Shown here piece by piece: positions 1 through 8,611 of a DNA stretch of 64,000 bases (positions are counted from its first letter, which is position 1; the number at the start of each line of letters is the position of its first letter). This stretch comes from Chitinophaga sp. YR627 (GTDB taxonomy: Bacteria > Bacteroidota > Bacteroidia > Chitinophagales > Chitinophagaceae). The stretch is from positions 434,001 to 498,000 of the forward strand of contig NZ_FOUX01000004.1 of assembly GCF_900114995.1 (NCBI RefSeq), in the 5' to 3' direction. Under the pieces are notes generated by a model. That model was given only the letters and a program-made list of their open reading frames with translations, made no database searches and was not told where the DNA came from. The position numbers and the translations under genes are program-made.

Positions 1-324
1 CTGCGTCCAAAGGAAATAGAGGCTTTACATGCCGCCAAACAATACATCGGGCAACATTTTGCGGAAGACTGTTCCATTATTTCCCTGGCCGGACAGGTAG
101 GACTGAACCAGAAAAAGCTAAAACAGGGCTTTAAGGTCTTATTCGGACATACCATTTTCGGTTATGTCAGTCATGTGAGAATGGAAAAGGCGAGACAATT
201 ATTACTGGACGAACAGAAAACGGTCGGAGAAGTAGCAGAACTGGTAGGTTATCAGCATCAGCAGCACTTTACTGCTGCTTTCAGGAAGAAATATGGTATT
301 CTTCCAAAAACCCTCAAACAGTAA
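1..324 (+). CDS. AraC-family transcriptional regulator, C-terminal part (cut by window edge)
   Basis: The reading frame is open from base 1 to the TAA at 322-324, so only the last 107 codons are present. They form a complete AraC-type DNA-binding domain of two helix-turn-helix units: the first around ISLAGQVGLNQKKLKQGFK, the second around VGEVAELVGYQHQQHFTAAF, ending in the usual RKKYGILP. The T-x-F-x-Y-V-x-x-x-R-M-E-K-A spacing resembles the PchR-like iron regulators common in Bacteroidota. The sensor domain lies outside the window, so the ligand cannot be read. It may be the kind of protein that binds the direct-repeat operators near 20.2, 29.6, 33.1, 33.6 and 37.9 kb, but that is inference. 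The family call is certain; the target is not. Confidence 0.9.
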   Translation: MRPKEIEALHAAKQYIGQHFAEDCSIISLAGQVGLNQKKLKQGFKVLFGHTIFGYVSHVRMEKARQLLLDEQKTVGEVAELVGYQHQQHFTAAFRKKYGILPKTLKQ

Positions 325-333
325 AACTGCGCG

Positions 334-374
334 CCGGTGTAAGGTTCCACCGGTAAGTATCACCTTACAACCGG
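334..374. terminator. Inverted repeat between convergent genes
   Basis: CCGGTGTAAGGT (334-345) pairs with ACCTTACAACCGG (362-374) apart from one bulged base. It lies between the end of the AraC gene (+) and the end of the small membrane protein gene (-), where a shared terminator is expected. There is no clear T-tract, so intrinsic termination is uncertain. Confidence 0.4.
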
Positions 375-421
375 ACTATAGCAGTTAACAAATCAGGGAT
401 GTACAGGAGGACAGACACCTA

Positions 422-616
422 TCAGGATGGCCGGTCTTTGGTATTACGAATCAGACCAATGCCCGCAAAGAAAAAGATCGCTCCCAGTATGGAATAGATG
501 ATAATTCCCTTGATGCTCCTCGTACCGCCGGTACTATTCATAAAACTGACAGCTCCCATTATCAGACCGGCAATTCCCAGAAAAGTCAGGAGCATCCCGA
601 TAACCCGTTTTTCCAT
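422..616 (-). CDS. Small two-helix membrane protein
   Basis: 64 residues starting MEKRVIGMLLTFLGIAGL. There are two hydrophobic segments, about residues 5-20 and 36-55, separated by a short polar loop (NSTGGTRSIKG), and a charged tail RNTKDRPS. The frame stays open further upstream to 820, but that extension overlaps the ABC transporter start and reads as junk. The ATG at 616 follows an A/G-rich stretch (GGGGTAAAAAAG) and begins at the first hydrophobic segment, so I chose it. Small proteins with an RNTKD-like end recur in Bacteroidota, but I cannot assign a function. The gene is convergent with the AraC fragment and divergent from the ABC exporter. Confidence 0.65.
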   Translation of the reverse strand: MEKRVIGMLLTFLGIAGLIMGAVSFMNSTGGTRSIKGIIIYSILGAIFFFAGIGLIRNTKDRPS

Positions 617-787
617 AACTTTTTTACCCCTGTAATGCAAATTGTATGCCCTCGCTATCAAATAGCAGTCACTACCCGGTCTCCCTGCAACGAGTTGCAA
701 ATGAATAAAATACCAAAAAAGCCAGCTAAAACTGACATTTAGGCGTAACCGACAGCAGGTGGTGCAATTTTTGCCGCTTCCCACAGC

Positions 788-2542
788 ATGAAGATCTTCT
801 GGACTTATTTGCGTCCCCACCGCTGGATGATCGCCTTATCCCTCTTACTGGCAGGTATAGGCCAGCTGGCAACAATGGTAGACCCCCTGATCTTTGGAAA
901 GATCATCGATGATTATACACTGCACCCCGGTAATAAAGCACAGGATGAACTGGTAAGAGGTGTGCTGTTCTGGCTGGCCATAGCCATTGCCGTGGCTATG
1001 ATAGCAAGACTCTGCCGCGCTTTCCAGGAATTTGTGATGCGTATCGTCGTACAGCGCTTCGGTATGCAGGTCTTCAATGATGGTCTGAAACAAACCCTCC
1101 GGCTTTCCTATCAGGAATTTGAAGAACAACGCAGTGGGGAAACGGTCGCATTGCTGCAGAAAGTACGCAATGACAACGAACGCTTTCTCAATGCACTGAT
1201 CAATATCCTGTTTTCTTCCATGGTAGGCATCTGCTTCCTGATATGGTATGCTGTTACCAAACACTGGGCGCTGGTGCCCGTCTTCTTCTTTGGCGTACTT
1301 GTACTGGGTACCCTGACAGGCTTACTGAGCCGGAAAATGAAACAGATACAGCGCGCCATCAATAAAGAAACACTGAAACTATCCGGCTCCATTACCGAGT
1401 CACTCCGCAATATAGAACTCGTAAAAAGCCTGGGCCTGACCTTCCCGGAAATACGCAGATTACGCACTTTCACCCGGAACATCTATGACCTGGAGATTAA
1501 AAAGGTAAAACAGGTACGTACACTGTCATTTATACAAGGCACCACGCTCAACCTGCTACGGCAATCTATTCTGTTCATATTGCTCTGGCTGATCTTCCAT
1601 AAGGTATTAAGCACTGGTGAACTCATTGCCATGCAGTTCATATCTGCCACGATCTTTAATCCGCTACAGGAACTGGGTAACATCATCGTTTTCTACCGCG
1701 AGGCAGAAAGCTCCTTACAGTTGTTTGATCAGCTGATGCACAAACCAGTGGAACAAAAACCTGCCAGTCCGGTAGAACTGGGCTCCCTGGAAAGCATCCG
1801 TTTTGAAGATATCGTGTTCCGTCACCAGACGGCTACCCAGAATGCCATGGATGGCATCAGCTTCCATGCCGGCATCGGAGATACGATTGCCTTTGTAGGG
1901 CCTTCCGGCTCAGGCAAATCTACCCTGGTAAAACTGTTACTGGGTTTATATCAGCCTGTATCCGGAGAGATCTATTTCAATGATATTCCCTCCGGAGAGA
2001 TCCGTTTTAACCAGATGCGCCGTCAGATAGGCTTTGTATCACAGGATACACAGCTGTTTGCAGGTACCATCCGGGATAACCTTTTATTTGTGAAACCTGA
2101 TGCTACAGATGAGGAAATGCTGGAAGCCCTGCATAAGGCCTCCTGCACACAATTACTGGCGCGTTCTCCACATGGTGTGAATACTGTGCTCGGTGAAGGA
2201 GGATTAAAGCTCTCAGGCGGCGAAAAACAACGTATATCCATCGCGCGTGCACTGATACGCCATCCGCGCCTGCTGATCTTTGATGAAGCAACTTCCGCGC
2301 TGGACTCTCTGACAGAAGAAGCTATTACAGATACCGTCAGGAATATCTCCGCAAGAAGAGAACAACTGAACATTCTGATTGCTCACCGATTATCTACCAT
2401 TATGCATGCAGACAACATCTATGTACTGGAAAGAGGGAAGGTCGTAGAGACAGGTACCCATGAAACACTACTTGAACAAAAGGGATTGTATTATGCGATG
2501 TGGCGCCAGCAGATAGGCGAACGCCGCAGTATTGCACAGTAA
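788..2542 (+). CDS. ABC exporter, fused membrane and ATPase domains (MsbA/multidrug type)
   Basis: 584 residues, the normal length of a half-transporter that works as a homodimer in the inner membrane. Residues 1-310 hold six membrane helices of a type I exporter fold. The nucleotide-binding domain follows, with Walker A GPSGSGKST (about 371-379), Q-loop FVSQDTQ, signature LSGGEKQR (about 474), Walker B LLIFDEATSALDS (about 495) and H-loop IAHRLST (about 531). All catalytic residues are present, so it should be an active ATPase. The substrate cannot be read; lipid, drug or peptide export are all possible. The ndh start lies 59 bp downstream on the same strand, so the two may be cotranscribed. 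Confidence 0.9.
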   Translation: MKIFWTYLRPHRWMIALSLLLAGIGQLATMVDPLIFGKIIDDYTLHPGNKAQDELVRGVLFWLAIAIAVAMIARLCRAFQEFVMRIVVQRFGMQVFNDGLKQTLRLSYQEFEEQRSGETVALLQKVRNDNERFLNALINILFSSMVGICFLIWYAVTKHWALVPVFFFGVLVLGTLTGLLSRKMKQIQRAINKETLKLSGSITESLRNIELVKSLGLTFPEIRRLRTFTRNIYDLEIKKVKQVRTLSFIQGTTLNLLRQSILFILLWLIFHKVLSTGELIAMQFISATIFNPLQELGNIIVFYREAESSLQLFDQLMHKPVEQKPASPVELGSLESIRFEDIVFRHQTATQNAMDGISFHAGIGDTIAFVGPSGSGKSTLVKLLLGLYQPVSGEIYFNDIPSGEIRFNQMRRQIGFVSQDTQLFAGTIRDNLLFVKPDATDEEMLEALHKASCTQLLARSPHGVNTVLGEGGLKLSGGEKQRISIARALIRHPRLLIFDEATSALDSLTEEAITDTVRNISARREQLNILIAHRLSTIMHADNIYVLERGKVVETGTHETLLEQKGLYYAMWRQQIGERRSIAQ

Positions 2543-2601
2543 AATACATTTTCCGGGGGCATGGTTTTTGGGTCGCACAGCGTATACAAAATCATTGTTT
2601 T

Positions 2602-3945
2602 ATGGAACAGATGAGGCAGATCACCCTGAATATTCCGCCTACGACCAAACCCCGCGTTGTGATTGTAGGCGCTGGTTTCGGCGGACTGAACACTGCGCAG
2701 TCGCTTCCGGATGATAAATTCCAGATCGTACTGTTTGACAAACATAACTATCACACCTTTCAGCCGCTGTTATACCAGGTTGCCTCTGCTGCTTTACAGG
2801 CCGATTCTATTGCAGGTCCGCTCAGAAATCTGTTCCATAATACCAAAGACTTTCACTTCAGGATGCTGCGGGTATTATCCGTAGACCCGGCTACCAATAC
2901 GATCAATACATCCGCAGGACCTCTGCAATACGACTATCTTGTCATCTCTACCGGAGCCAGAACAAATTACTTCGGTAATGAAAACATGCAACGTTACGCG
3001 TTACCGTTGAAAACAATACCTGATGCATTGAACATGCGTAGTCAGCTGATGCAATTGTTTGAATGGGCCAGTCTCAATGGGAATCCTGCCATCACTGATT
3101 ATATGCTGAACGTGGTATTGGTAGGTGCAGGGCCTACAGGTGTTGAGATGGCAGGTGCATTATCAGAATTACGTAAGAACGTATTACCCAAAGACTATCC
3201 CAGACTCGATTTCAATAAAATGAAAATATACCTGCTGGATGGTCTCGACCGTGTATTGCCTCCTATGCATCCGAAGTCGAGCGCCCGTGCGCAGAAATAC
3301 CTGGAGAAGATGGGGGTCATCATTAAACTGAATACGATTGTGCAGGATTATGACGGAGAGACGATCACCCTGAAAACGGGAGAACAGCTGAAATCCTTCC
3401 TCGTGGTATGGAGCGCAGGCGTAACAGGAGAAACGTTTCCGGGCATACCCAAAGAATGGACAGAACGCGGACGTCTGTTAACAGACCCAAATTGCAGAGT
3501 GATCGGTAGTCCGAATATTTTCGCCATTGGCGACATTGCCCTCATGAAGCTGGAAGATTATCCAAAAGGCCATCCCGGCGTAGCACAGCCTGCCATACAG
3601 ATGGGTAAGTATATTGGTAAAAACCTCAATTCGATCCACAAAAATGACCAGGTAAAACCGTTTAAATACTTTGATAAAGGCTCACTGGCAACAGTGGGCA
3701 GAGGCAAGGCAGTGGCCGATCTGCCAAGGAACATTCATCTTGGCGGCAGACTGGCCTGGTGGATCTGGTTATTTGTGCATGTGAATTTCCTGGTAAGTTT
3801 CCGTAACAAATTACTGGTACTGACAAACTGGATCTGGAACCTGTTCACATTTGATAAAGGCAACCGCCTGATCATCCGCCCGTATATCAGAAAAGGTGAT
3901 GAACGTGCGAAGGCTGTGTTTACAGAAAATGAATCCGGCAGTTAG
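2602..3945 (+). CDS. ndh: Type II NADH:quinone oxidoreductase (NDH-2)
   Basis: 447 residues. It oxidises NADH and reduces the membrane quinone pool without pumping protons. The FAD-binding Rossmann motif VIVGAGFGG is near residue 20. The NHTFQPLLYQV-like segment typical of NDH-2 is seen as YHTFQPLLYQVA, the NADH-binding motif VGAGPTGVEMAGAL is near residue 173, and the second flavin motif NIFAIGDIA is near residue 308. The C-terminal aromatic stretch WWIWLFVHVNFL marks the membrane-anchoring part. The frame extends upstream into the ABC gene, but MEQMRQ at 2602 puts the Rossmann fold at the usual distance from the N terminus. Terminator-like hairpins follow at 4031 and 4084. Confidence 0.9.
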   Translation: MEQMRQITLNIPPTTKPRVVIVGAGFGGLNTAQSLPDDKFQIVLFDKHNYHTFQPLLYQVASAALQADSIAGPLRNLFHNTKDFHFRMLRVLSVDPATNTINTSAGPLQYDYLVISTGARTNYFGNENMQRYALPLKTIPDALNMRSQLMQLFEWASLNGNPAITDYMLNVVLVGAGPTGVEMAGALSELRKNVLPKDYPRLDFNKMKIYLLDGLDRVLPPMHPKSSARAQKYLEKMGVIIKLNTIVQDYDGETITLKTGEQLKSFLVVWSAGVTGETFPGIPKEWTERGRLLTDPNCRVIGSPNIFAIGDIALMKLEDYPKGHPGVAQPAIQMGKYIGKNLNSIHKNDQVKPFKYFDKGSLATVGRGKAVADLPRNIHLGGRLAWWIWLFVHVNFLVSFRNKLLVLTNWIWNLFTFDKGNRLIIRPYIRKGDERAKAVFTENESGS

Positions 3946-4030
3946 TGTCTATAAGAAAATGTTAATGTTCCGTTGCTTAACTTCTCATTAACTCAATTCG
4001 TCTGTTGAAGTACTAATATTGCCATCATAT

Positions 4031-4053
4031 AAAAGTAGTCAGACTACTTTTTA
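4031..4053 (+). terminator. Rho-independent terminator after ndh
   Basis: AAAAGTAGT (4031-4039) pairs perfectly with ACTACTTTT (4043-4051) across a 3-nt loop and runs into a T-rich tail. It lies 85 bp after the ndh stop codon. Confidence 0.75.
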
Positions 4054-4083
4054 ATTTGTTTTCATAACGTGGAATTAGACAAG

Positions 4084-4110
4084 GGCTGCCTTTCAAGGCG
4101 GCCTTTTTTA
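4084..4110 (+). terminator. Second terminator hairpin, just before xseA
   Basis: GGGCTGCCTT pairs with AAGGCGGCC (one G-T pair) over a tight loop and is followed by six T residues. It stands only a few bases before the xseA promoter box, so it probably insulates xseA from readthrough rather than acting as an attenuator. Confidence 0.7.
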
Positions 4111-4113
4111 TTG

Positions 4114-4121
4114 TACCTTTG
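4114..4121 (+). promoter_or_regulatory. -7 promoter box of xseA
   Basis: TACCTTTG is a perfect match to the Bacteroidota -7 consensus TAnnTTTG. It overlaps the GTG codon at 4121. Transcription starting several bases later would begin at about the TTG codon at 4130, so the mRNA may be leaderless. Confidence 0.6.
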
Positions 4122-4129
4122 TGTCTGCT

Positions 4130-5557
4130 TTGGAAACAAGAAACTACATAACGTTATCACAGCTGGCAGCCGGCATACAGGGCACTATCAAAAACGCTTT
4201 TTCAGGACAGAGTTATTGGGTGGTGGCTGATATTACCAGTCATTCCTTCTATCCTGCCAAAGGATATCACTACTTTGATATGGTGGAGAAAGATCCGCGC
4301 AGTCACCAGATGGTTGCGAAGATATCCACCACAGCATGGGGAAATGGAAGTACGCGCATCAAAGAATTTGAGAATGTAACAGGACAACGTTTCTCTAATG
4401 ACATGCAGGTACTCGTACGTGTTGCCGTAGAGTTTCATCCCGTATACGGCCTCAAATTATCCCTGATGGATATTGATCCCAGCTATACCATCGGACAGCT
4501 GGAACAGCAGAAGCAGGCCACTTTACAGCGATTGGTAACCGAGTGTGCTGACATCGTACAGAAAACACCGGATGGGTACATGACCCGTAATAAGGCCCTG
4601 CGACTGAACCCGGTCATCCAGCGTATTGCTGTCATCTCTTCGGCTTCTTCCGCAGGTTACCAGGACTTTATACATACCATGCAGTCCAATGCCTACAGGT
4701 ACATATTCTATACAGACAATTACTTTACCGCCGTACAGGGGGAAGCCAATGCAGCACAGGTATGTATGCAACTGGCTGCCATCATCGCTTCCGGCAAACA
4801 ATATGATACGGTTGTGATCATTCGCGGTGGCGGTGCACAAACAGACCTCCTGCTATTTGATCAGTATACATTGGGTAAAGCTGTCGCCGGATTCCCGGTG
4901 CCTGTCATCACCGGTATCGGTCACCATAAAAACGAGACCATTACCGACATGCTGGCCCATACCGCCACGAAAACCCCTACAAGAGCAGCTGAACTTATCA
5001 TCGCACATAACCGTACCTTTGAAGAAGCATTGCTGACACAGCAAAGTCAGATCATTATCCGGATGCAACAAATGATCGCAGGCAGAAAGCAACAGCTGTC
5101 TTCATTACATACCGGTATTATCAATCGCTCGCGCGATCTGCTGAGTGTACACAGAGACGGACTGACACGTGCAAAACAGGCCATCCCGCAAAGAGCCCGG
5201 CATACTTTACTGAGACAGCGGAATGCCATCTCACAGTTGTCCGGACAATTACTGGCAAAGCCCGGGCAGGTAACCGCCACCCGCTTACAGGAGCTGGCCC
5301 ATATCCGCAAGGATATACAGGTATACGCCCGCAAACTGCTGCAACAGCAGCAACAAAAACTGGTGCATCATGAAACAGTGGTAAGGATTATGAGTCCGGC
5401 AGTACTATTACAAAAAGGCTTTGCCATGGTACAGCACAAAGGACAGATCATTACCAGCGCCGCACAGTTGTCTCCCGGAGACGAGATCACCGTACAAATG
5501 GCAGATGCCGGCGTACACGCAACAATTACTTCAAAAACAACGACCGATGGATACTAG
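4130..5557 (+). CDS. xseA: Exodeoxyribonuclease VII large subunit
   Basis: About 475 residues. With XseB it makes the cytoplasmic exonuclease that degrades single-stranded DNA to oligonucleotides. The N-terminal OB-fold covers about residues 1-110 (SYWVVADITSH, YHYFDMVEK). The catalytic core has the family motifs RGGGAQTDLLLFD and TGIGHHKNETITDMLAH, then a long coiled coil to about residue 420 and a short C-terminal domain (LLQKGFAMVQ). The frame could also start at GTG 4121, but that codon is inside the -7 box. TTG at 4130 lies 8 nt after the box and gives a normal N terminus (ETRNYITLSQLAAGI). The stop overlaps xseB by 11 bp, which indicates coupled translation. Confidence 0.92.
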   Translation: METRNYITLSQLAAGIQGTIKNAFSGQSYWVVADITSHSFYPAKGYHYFDMVEKDPRSHQMVAKISTTAWGNGSTRIKEFENVTGQRFSNDMQVLVRVAVEFHPVYGLKLSLMDIDPSYTIGQLEQQKQATLQRLVTECADIVQKTPDGYMTRNKALRLNPVIQRIAVISSASSAGYQDFIHTMQSNAYRYIFYTDNYFTAVQGEANAAQVCMQLAAIIASGKQYDTVVIIRGGGAQTDLLLFDQYTLGKAVAGFPVPVITGIGHHKNETITDMLAHTATKTPTRAAELIIAHNRTFEEALLTQQSQIIIRMQQMIAGRKQQLSSLHTGIINRSRDLLSVHRDGLTRAKQAIPQRARHTLLRQRNAISQLSGQLLAKPGQVTATRLQELAHIRKDIQVYARKLLQQQQQKLVHHETVVRIMSPAVLLQKGFAMVQHKGQIITSAAQLSPGDEITVQMADAGVHATITSKTTTDGY

Positions 5558-5753
5558 TCTGACATACGAAGCAGCTTATAAAGAACTGCAACAGATAGCC
5601 AGGGAAATCGAAACGGAATCCGTTTCCGTAGATGTACTGGCAGCGAGAGTGAAACGCGCTTCCGAACTGATTACCTTCTGTCAGGCACGCCTCCGGGCGA
5701 CGGAAGCGGAAGTTGAGAACATCATCCAGCAAATGGAAGATAAACCGCTTTAA
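5547..5753 (+). CDS. xseB: Exodeoxyribonuclease VII small subunit
   Basis: 68 residues, starting MDTSLTYEAAYKELQQI at the ATG inside the last codons of xseA. It has the family pattern of two helices with LTYEEA-like, ELQQIAREIE and A-L-x-x-R-V-K-R-A-S-E-L, then a C-x-x-R-L stretch that packs on the coiled coil of XseA. Length and position directly after xseA are those of the XseAB operon. Confidence 0.9.
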   Translation: MDTSLTYEAAYKELQQIAREIETESVSVDVLAARVKRASELITFCQARLRATEAEVENIIQQMEDKPL

Positions 5754-5765
5754 GCTTTTTAAGCT

Positions 5766-5796
5766 GCGGCGCCCGCTAATGACCATAGGGCGCCGC
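5766..5796 (+). terminator. GC-rich hairpin after xseB
   Basis: GCGGCGCCC (5766-5774) and GGGCGCCGC (5788-5796) are exact reverse complements around a 13-nt loop, 13 bp after the xseB stop codon. The tail is C-rich and not T-rich, so termination strength is unclear. The remaining gap to 5970 is AT-rich and should hold the promoter of the efflux operon. Confidence 0.5.
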
Positions 5797-5970
5797 CCCC
5801 AATTCCTTACGCATAACCTATTCCAGCCCCAGGAGCCCCGATATCCCTCACCTTAAAGGTTTTAATATTTTAATTAAAAGCCGGTTAAAATCAATCCGGT
5901 CGTATTTCCGGCAAGATTACATTCTTGACATTTGTATCAGATACATTCATCAGCGGACAAATATCATCTC

Positions 5971-7227
5971 ATGAAACGAGCGATCGTCCTGGCTGTAGCA
6001 ACATTGGCACTATCCTGTATGGGGATCGTTGCTACCGCCCAAACTAACTACACACTATCAGCGGCATTAGATACCGCCCGCACCAGCAGCCCCGTACTGA
6101 AAGCAAGGTACATGAACATCGATGCGGCACAGGCAGATGTCATTACAGCCAAACTACGGCCCAATCCTAATCTGAACAATCAGACCATGCAACTGGTCAG
6201 TAGTGATCATTTTGCACCTGGTACAAGATGGGGTTCCAATCAGAACAGACAGGTATGGTACCAGGTCACAAAGCCGATTCAATGGCCCAATCAGCGTAAG
6301 TATAAAATAGAAACCGCTGATAAGGACGTGACACTCGCCAATAATACCTACCAGGAAGATGTACGTAACCTCTCCCTGAACGTAGGTTCCAGCTGGATCA
6401 ACTGCTGGGTACTGAAAAAAAGACTGGCGCTGCTCAATGAAAGCAGAACCAATCTGGATACCCTCGTAAAGATCAATGAACTCCGTTATAAAGATCAGGT
6501 CATCTCACAGACAGACCTCACGCGTACCAAAGTGTTGCTGTCGCAATATGATCTGCAGCTGAGTGTATTTACCCAGGATTATCAGAATGAACTGCATACC
6601 CTGCAACTGCTCACCGGTAATACCACTCCCATGGAGATCGATACCAGCAACGAAATACTGACATTTGTACCATCTGTTACACTGGACAGCCTCATTGCTC
6701 AGACCATGGATAGCCGCTCCGATGTTATACTGGCAAAAAACACCATCGATGAACGGGCGAGCAATGCTAAATATCAGCGATCCCTGGCTGTACCACAACC
6801 CGAACTGGGGGTGATATACAATCCACAGAACTCCGTTCCCTATATCGGGTTTTATGGCTCCATCGATCTTCCTTTCTTTAACAGAAATCAGGGGGAGATC
6901 AAAAAAGCACATATACAACAGCAACAGGCGCAACAGGAATTATCTGCCACACAGCGACAGGCACAAACAGAAGTAGTTACTGCCTACAATACTTATCAGT
7001 TGCAACAGAAAAACATCGAAAAATACAGTGGTATCCTTCATCAGTCACAGCAGATCCTGGACAATGTGAAATATGCCTACCTGCGCGGAGGCACCAGTAT
7101 TATCGACTTCCTCGATGCACAACGCAACTGGTACGATACACGCCTGCTCTATTATGATTCTTTACAGGCATACTACCAGAGTTATATACAATTATTATTT
7201 GCTACCGGCCTCATAAACCAATTATAA
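5971..7227 (+). CDS. Outer-membrane efflux factor of the TolC/CusC/CzcC family
   Basis: 418 residues. The ATG at 5971 starts a clean signal peptide (MKRAIVLAVATLALSCMGIVATAQ); an upstream in-frame ATG at 5932 would put polar residues before it. The body has the two repeated coiled-coil/strand blocks of TolC-type proteins: ALDTARTSSPVLKAR near the N terminus, PFFNRNQGEIKKAHIQQQQA about residue 300, and YLRGGTSIIDFLDAQRNWYDTR in the second repeat. It forms the outer-membrane exit duct of the tripartite efflux system. The adaptor gene starts 1 bp after its stop, so the genes are cotranscribed. Confidence 0.87.
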   Translation: MKRAIVLAVATLALSCMGIVATAQTNYTLSAALDTARTSSPVLKARYMNIDAAQADVITAKLRPNPNLNNQTMQLVSSDHFAPGTRWGSNQNRQVWYQVTKPIQWPNQRKYKIETADKDVTLANNTYQEDVRNLSLNVGSSWINCWVLKKRLALLNESRTNLDTLVKINELRYKDQVISQTDLTRTKVLLSQYDLQLSVFTQDYQNELHTLQLLTGNTTPMEIDTSNEILTFVPSVTLDSLIAQTMDSRSDVILAKNTIDERASNAKYQRSLAVPQPELGVIYNPQNSVPYIGFYGSIDLPFFNRNQGEIKKAHIQQQQAQQELSATQRQAQTEVVTAYNTYQLQQKNIEKYSGILHQSQQILDNVKYAYLRGGTSIIDFLDAQRNWYDTRLLYYDSLQAYYQSYIQLLFATGLINQL

Positions 7228-7228
7228 T

Positions 7229-8239
7229 ATGCAACGCATCACCCGATATTTCTTTGCAGCTGCTCTCCTGCTGGCAGGATGCAAACACAAAACACCACAG
7301 CCGGTTGCCACAGACGATCCGGCGCCTGTTGTCACTAATAACGGACAACAGATCACATTTCCGGACAGCGCGTCCACCAGCTTCTTCTCAGTGGAATCTG
7401 TAGGCGACTCTGTACTCAGCGGCACCTTACATGCACCTGGCAAAGTAGCAGCAACAGTTGTTCGCGGAGATGAAGGCGGACAAAACATCGTGCTGTTTGA
7501 CGATCCGGGATTAAACAGTGACTACTCACAACTCATACAGCATAAGATCAACATCAATCATATACAGCAGATCAATATCACTCAACGTAAAATAGAACTG
7601 GACCGCACACAGGACCTGTACGATCATGGCGCCGCCAGTGGTAAAGATATACTGGAAGCTAAGTCCAATCTTTCTATGGAACAGACCAATCTGGCCAATG
7701 AGAGAACACAGCTGATAGAACATGAATCAGGACTGAAAGCAGCTGGCTTCGATCCGGAAGCATTGCGCAGCACCAGTCCCGGATCGGCTTATATCATCTG
7801 TGACATTCCGGAAAATCAGCTGAACAATGTGAAGAAAGGCGCACCCTGTACAGTTGTATTGTCTTCATTTCCTAACAATGCATACGAAGCAAAGGTGGAA
7901 GACATTGCAGATGTGATCGATGATGTGACACGCATGATCAAACTGCGTATACGGCTGAACACACCCGATACCGACATTCGTGCAGGTATGTTTGCCACAG
8001 TGACATTCCAGGTACACGGCGACAATAAAGGCATTAATATCAACAGGGATGCACTGGTCACCTCTGAAGGACAGAACTATGTATTTGTGCGTACAGCACC
8101 TAATACGTTTACCAGAAGAGAGATCCGCACCGGACAACAGATCGGTGAGCGCATCGCTGTATACAGCGGCTTACAGAACGGCGAAAGCGTCGTTGTAAAA
8201 GGCGTCATGCAACTGAAAGGGCTGAGTTTCGGTTATTAA
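7229..8239 (+). CDS. Efflux RND periplasmic adaptor lipoprotein (CusB/CzcB type)
   Basis: 336 residues with a lipoprotein signal (FFAAALLLAGC, lipid on the Cys near residue 18). The first hairpin/lipoyl part is short; a coiled coil follows (KIELDRTQDLYDHGAASGKDILEAKSNL region), then a beta-barrel domain (DIPENQLNNVKKGAPCTV) and a membrane-proximal domain (VRTAPNTFTRREIRTGQQIGERIAVYSGL). The motifs RAGMFATVTF and GLQNGESVVVKGVMQLKG are typical of this family. It joins the inner-membrane pump to the outer-membrane factor. The metal specificity is not readable from this gene. Confidence 0.87.
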   Translation: MQRITRYFFAAALLLAGCKHKTPQPVATDDPAPVVTNNGQQITFPDSASTSFFSVESVGDSVLSGTLHAPGKVAATVVRGDEGGQNIVLFDDPGLNSDYSQLIQHKININHIQQINITQRKIELDRTQDLYDHGAASGKDILEAKSNLSMEQTNLANERTQLIEHESGLKAAGFDPEALRSTSPGSAYIICDIPENQLNNVKKGAPCTVVLSSFPNNAYEAKVEDIADVIDDVTRMIKLRIRLNTPDTDIRAGMFATVTFQVHGDNKGININRDALVTSEGQNYVFVRTAPNTFTRREIRTGQQIGERIAVYSGLQNGESVVVKGVMQLKGLSFGY

Positions 8240-8282
8240 GCACCAGGCCTATTATACACATCAATACTAACAATATCACCCC

Positions 8283-8588
8283 ATGCTACAGGCGCAGATA
8301 TTCATAGACAAAGACGAGGTATTCGGTACACAACCATTATACGAATTCATCATGCAGTTCCTGCTGAAACAGAACGTTGCCGGAGCAACAGCATTCAGAG
8401 GTGTGATCGGTTTCGGGGAACATCATCAGCTGAAACGGCCGGACAGCCTTTTCAGTTTTGATGAACCACCCATGCTGATCACCTTCATCGATGAAGACGA
8501 AAAAGTAACAGATACACTGACCGCTTTACGCAAACGTGTCAGCAGTGGCTTTATCGTCATCAGCAAAGTAGACCGGTTCCATATGTAA
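8283..8588 (+). CDS. DUF190 (PII-like) protein
   Basis: 101 residues. The pattern of a short strand IFIDKDE, helix PLYEFIMQFLLKQNVAGATAFRGVIGFG, then PMLITFIDEDEKVTDTLTALRKRV matches the DUF190 family, which has a GlnB/PII-like ferredoxin fold and usually forms trimers. It sits inside the metal efflux operon, between adaptor and pump. A regulatory or metal/nucleotide-sensing role towards the pump is plausible but not shown by the sequence. Confidence 0.82.
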   Translation: MLQAQIFIDKDEVFGTQPLYEFIMQFLLKQNVAGATAFRGVIGFGEHHQLKRPDSLFSFDEPPMLITFIDEDEKVTDTLTALRKRVSSGFIVISKVDRFHM

Positions 8589-8611
8589 TGAATGATTGAA
8601 ATACACAGACA

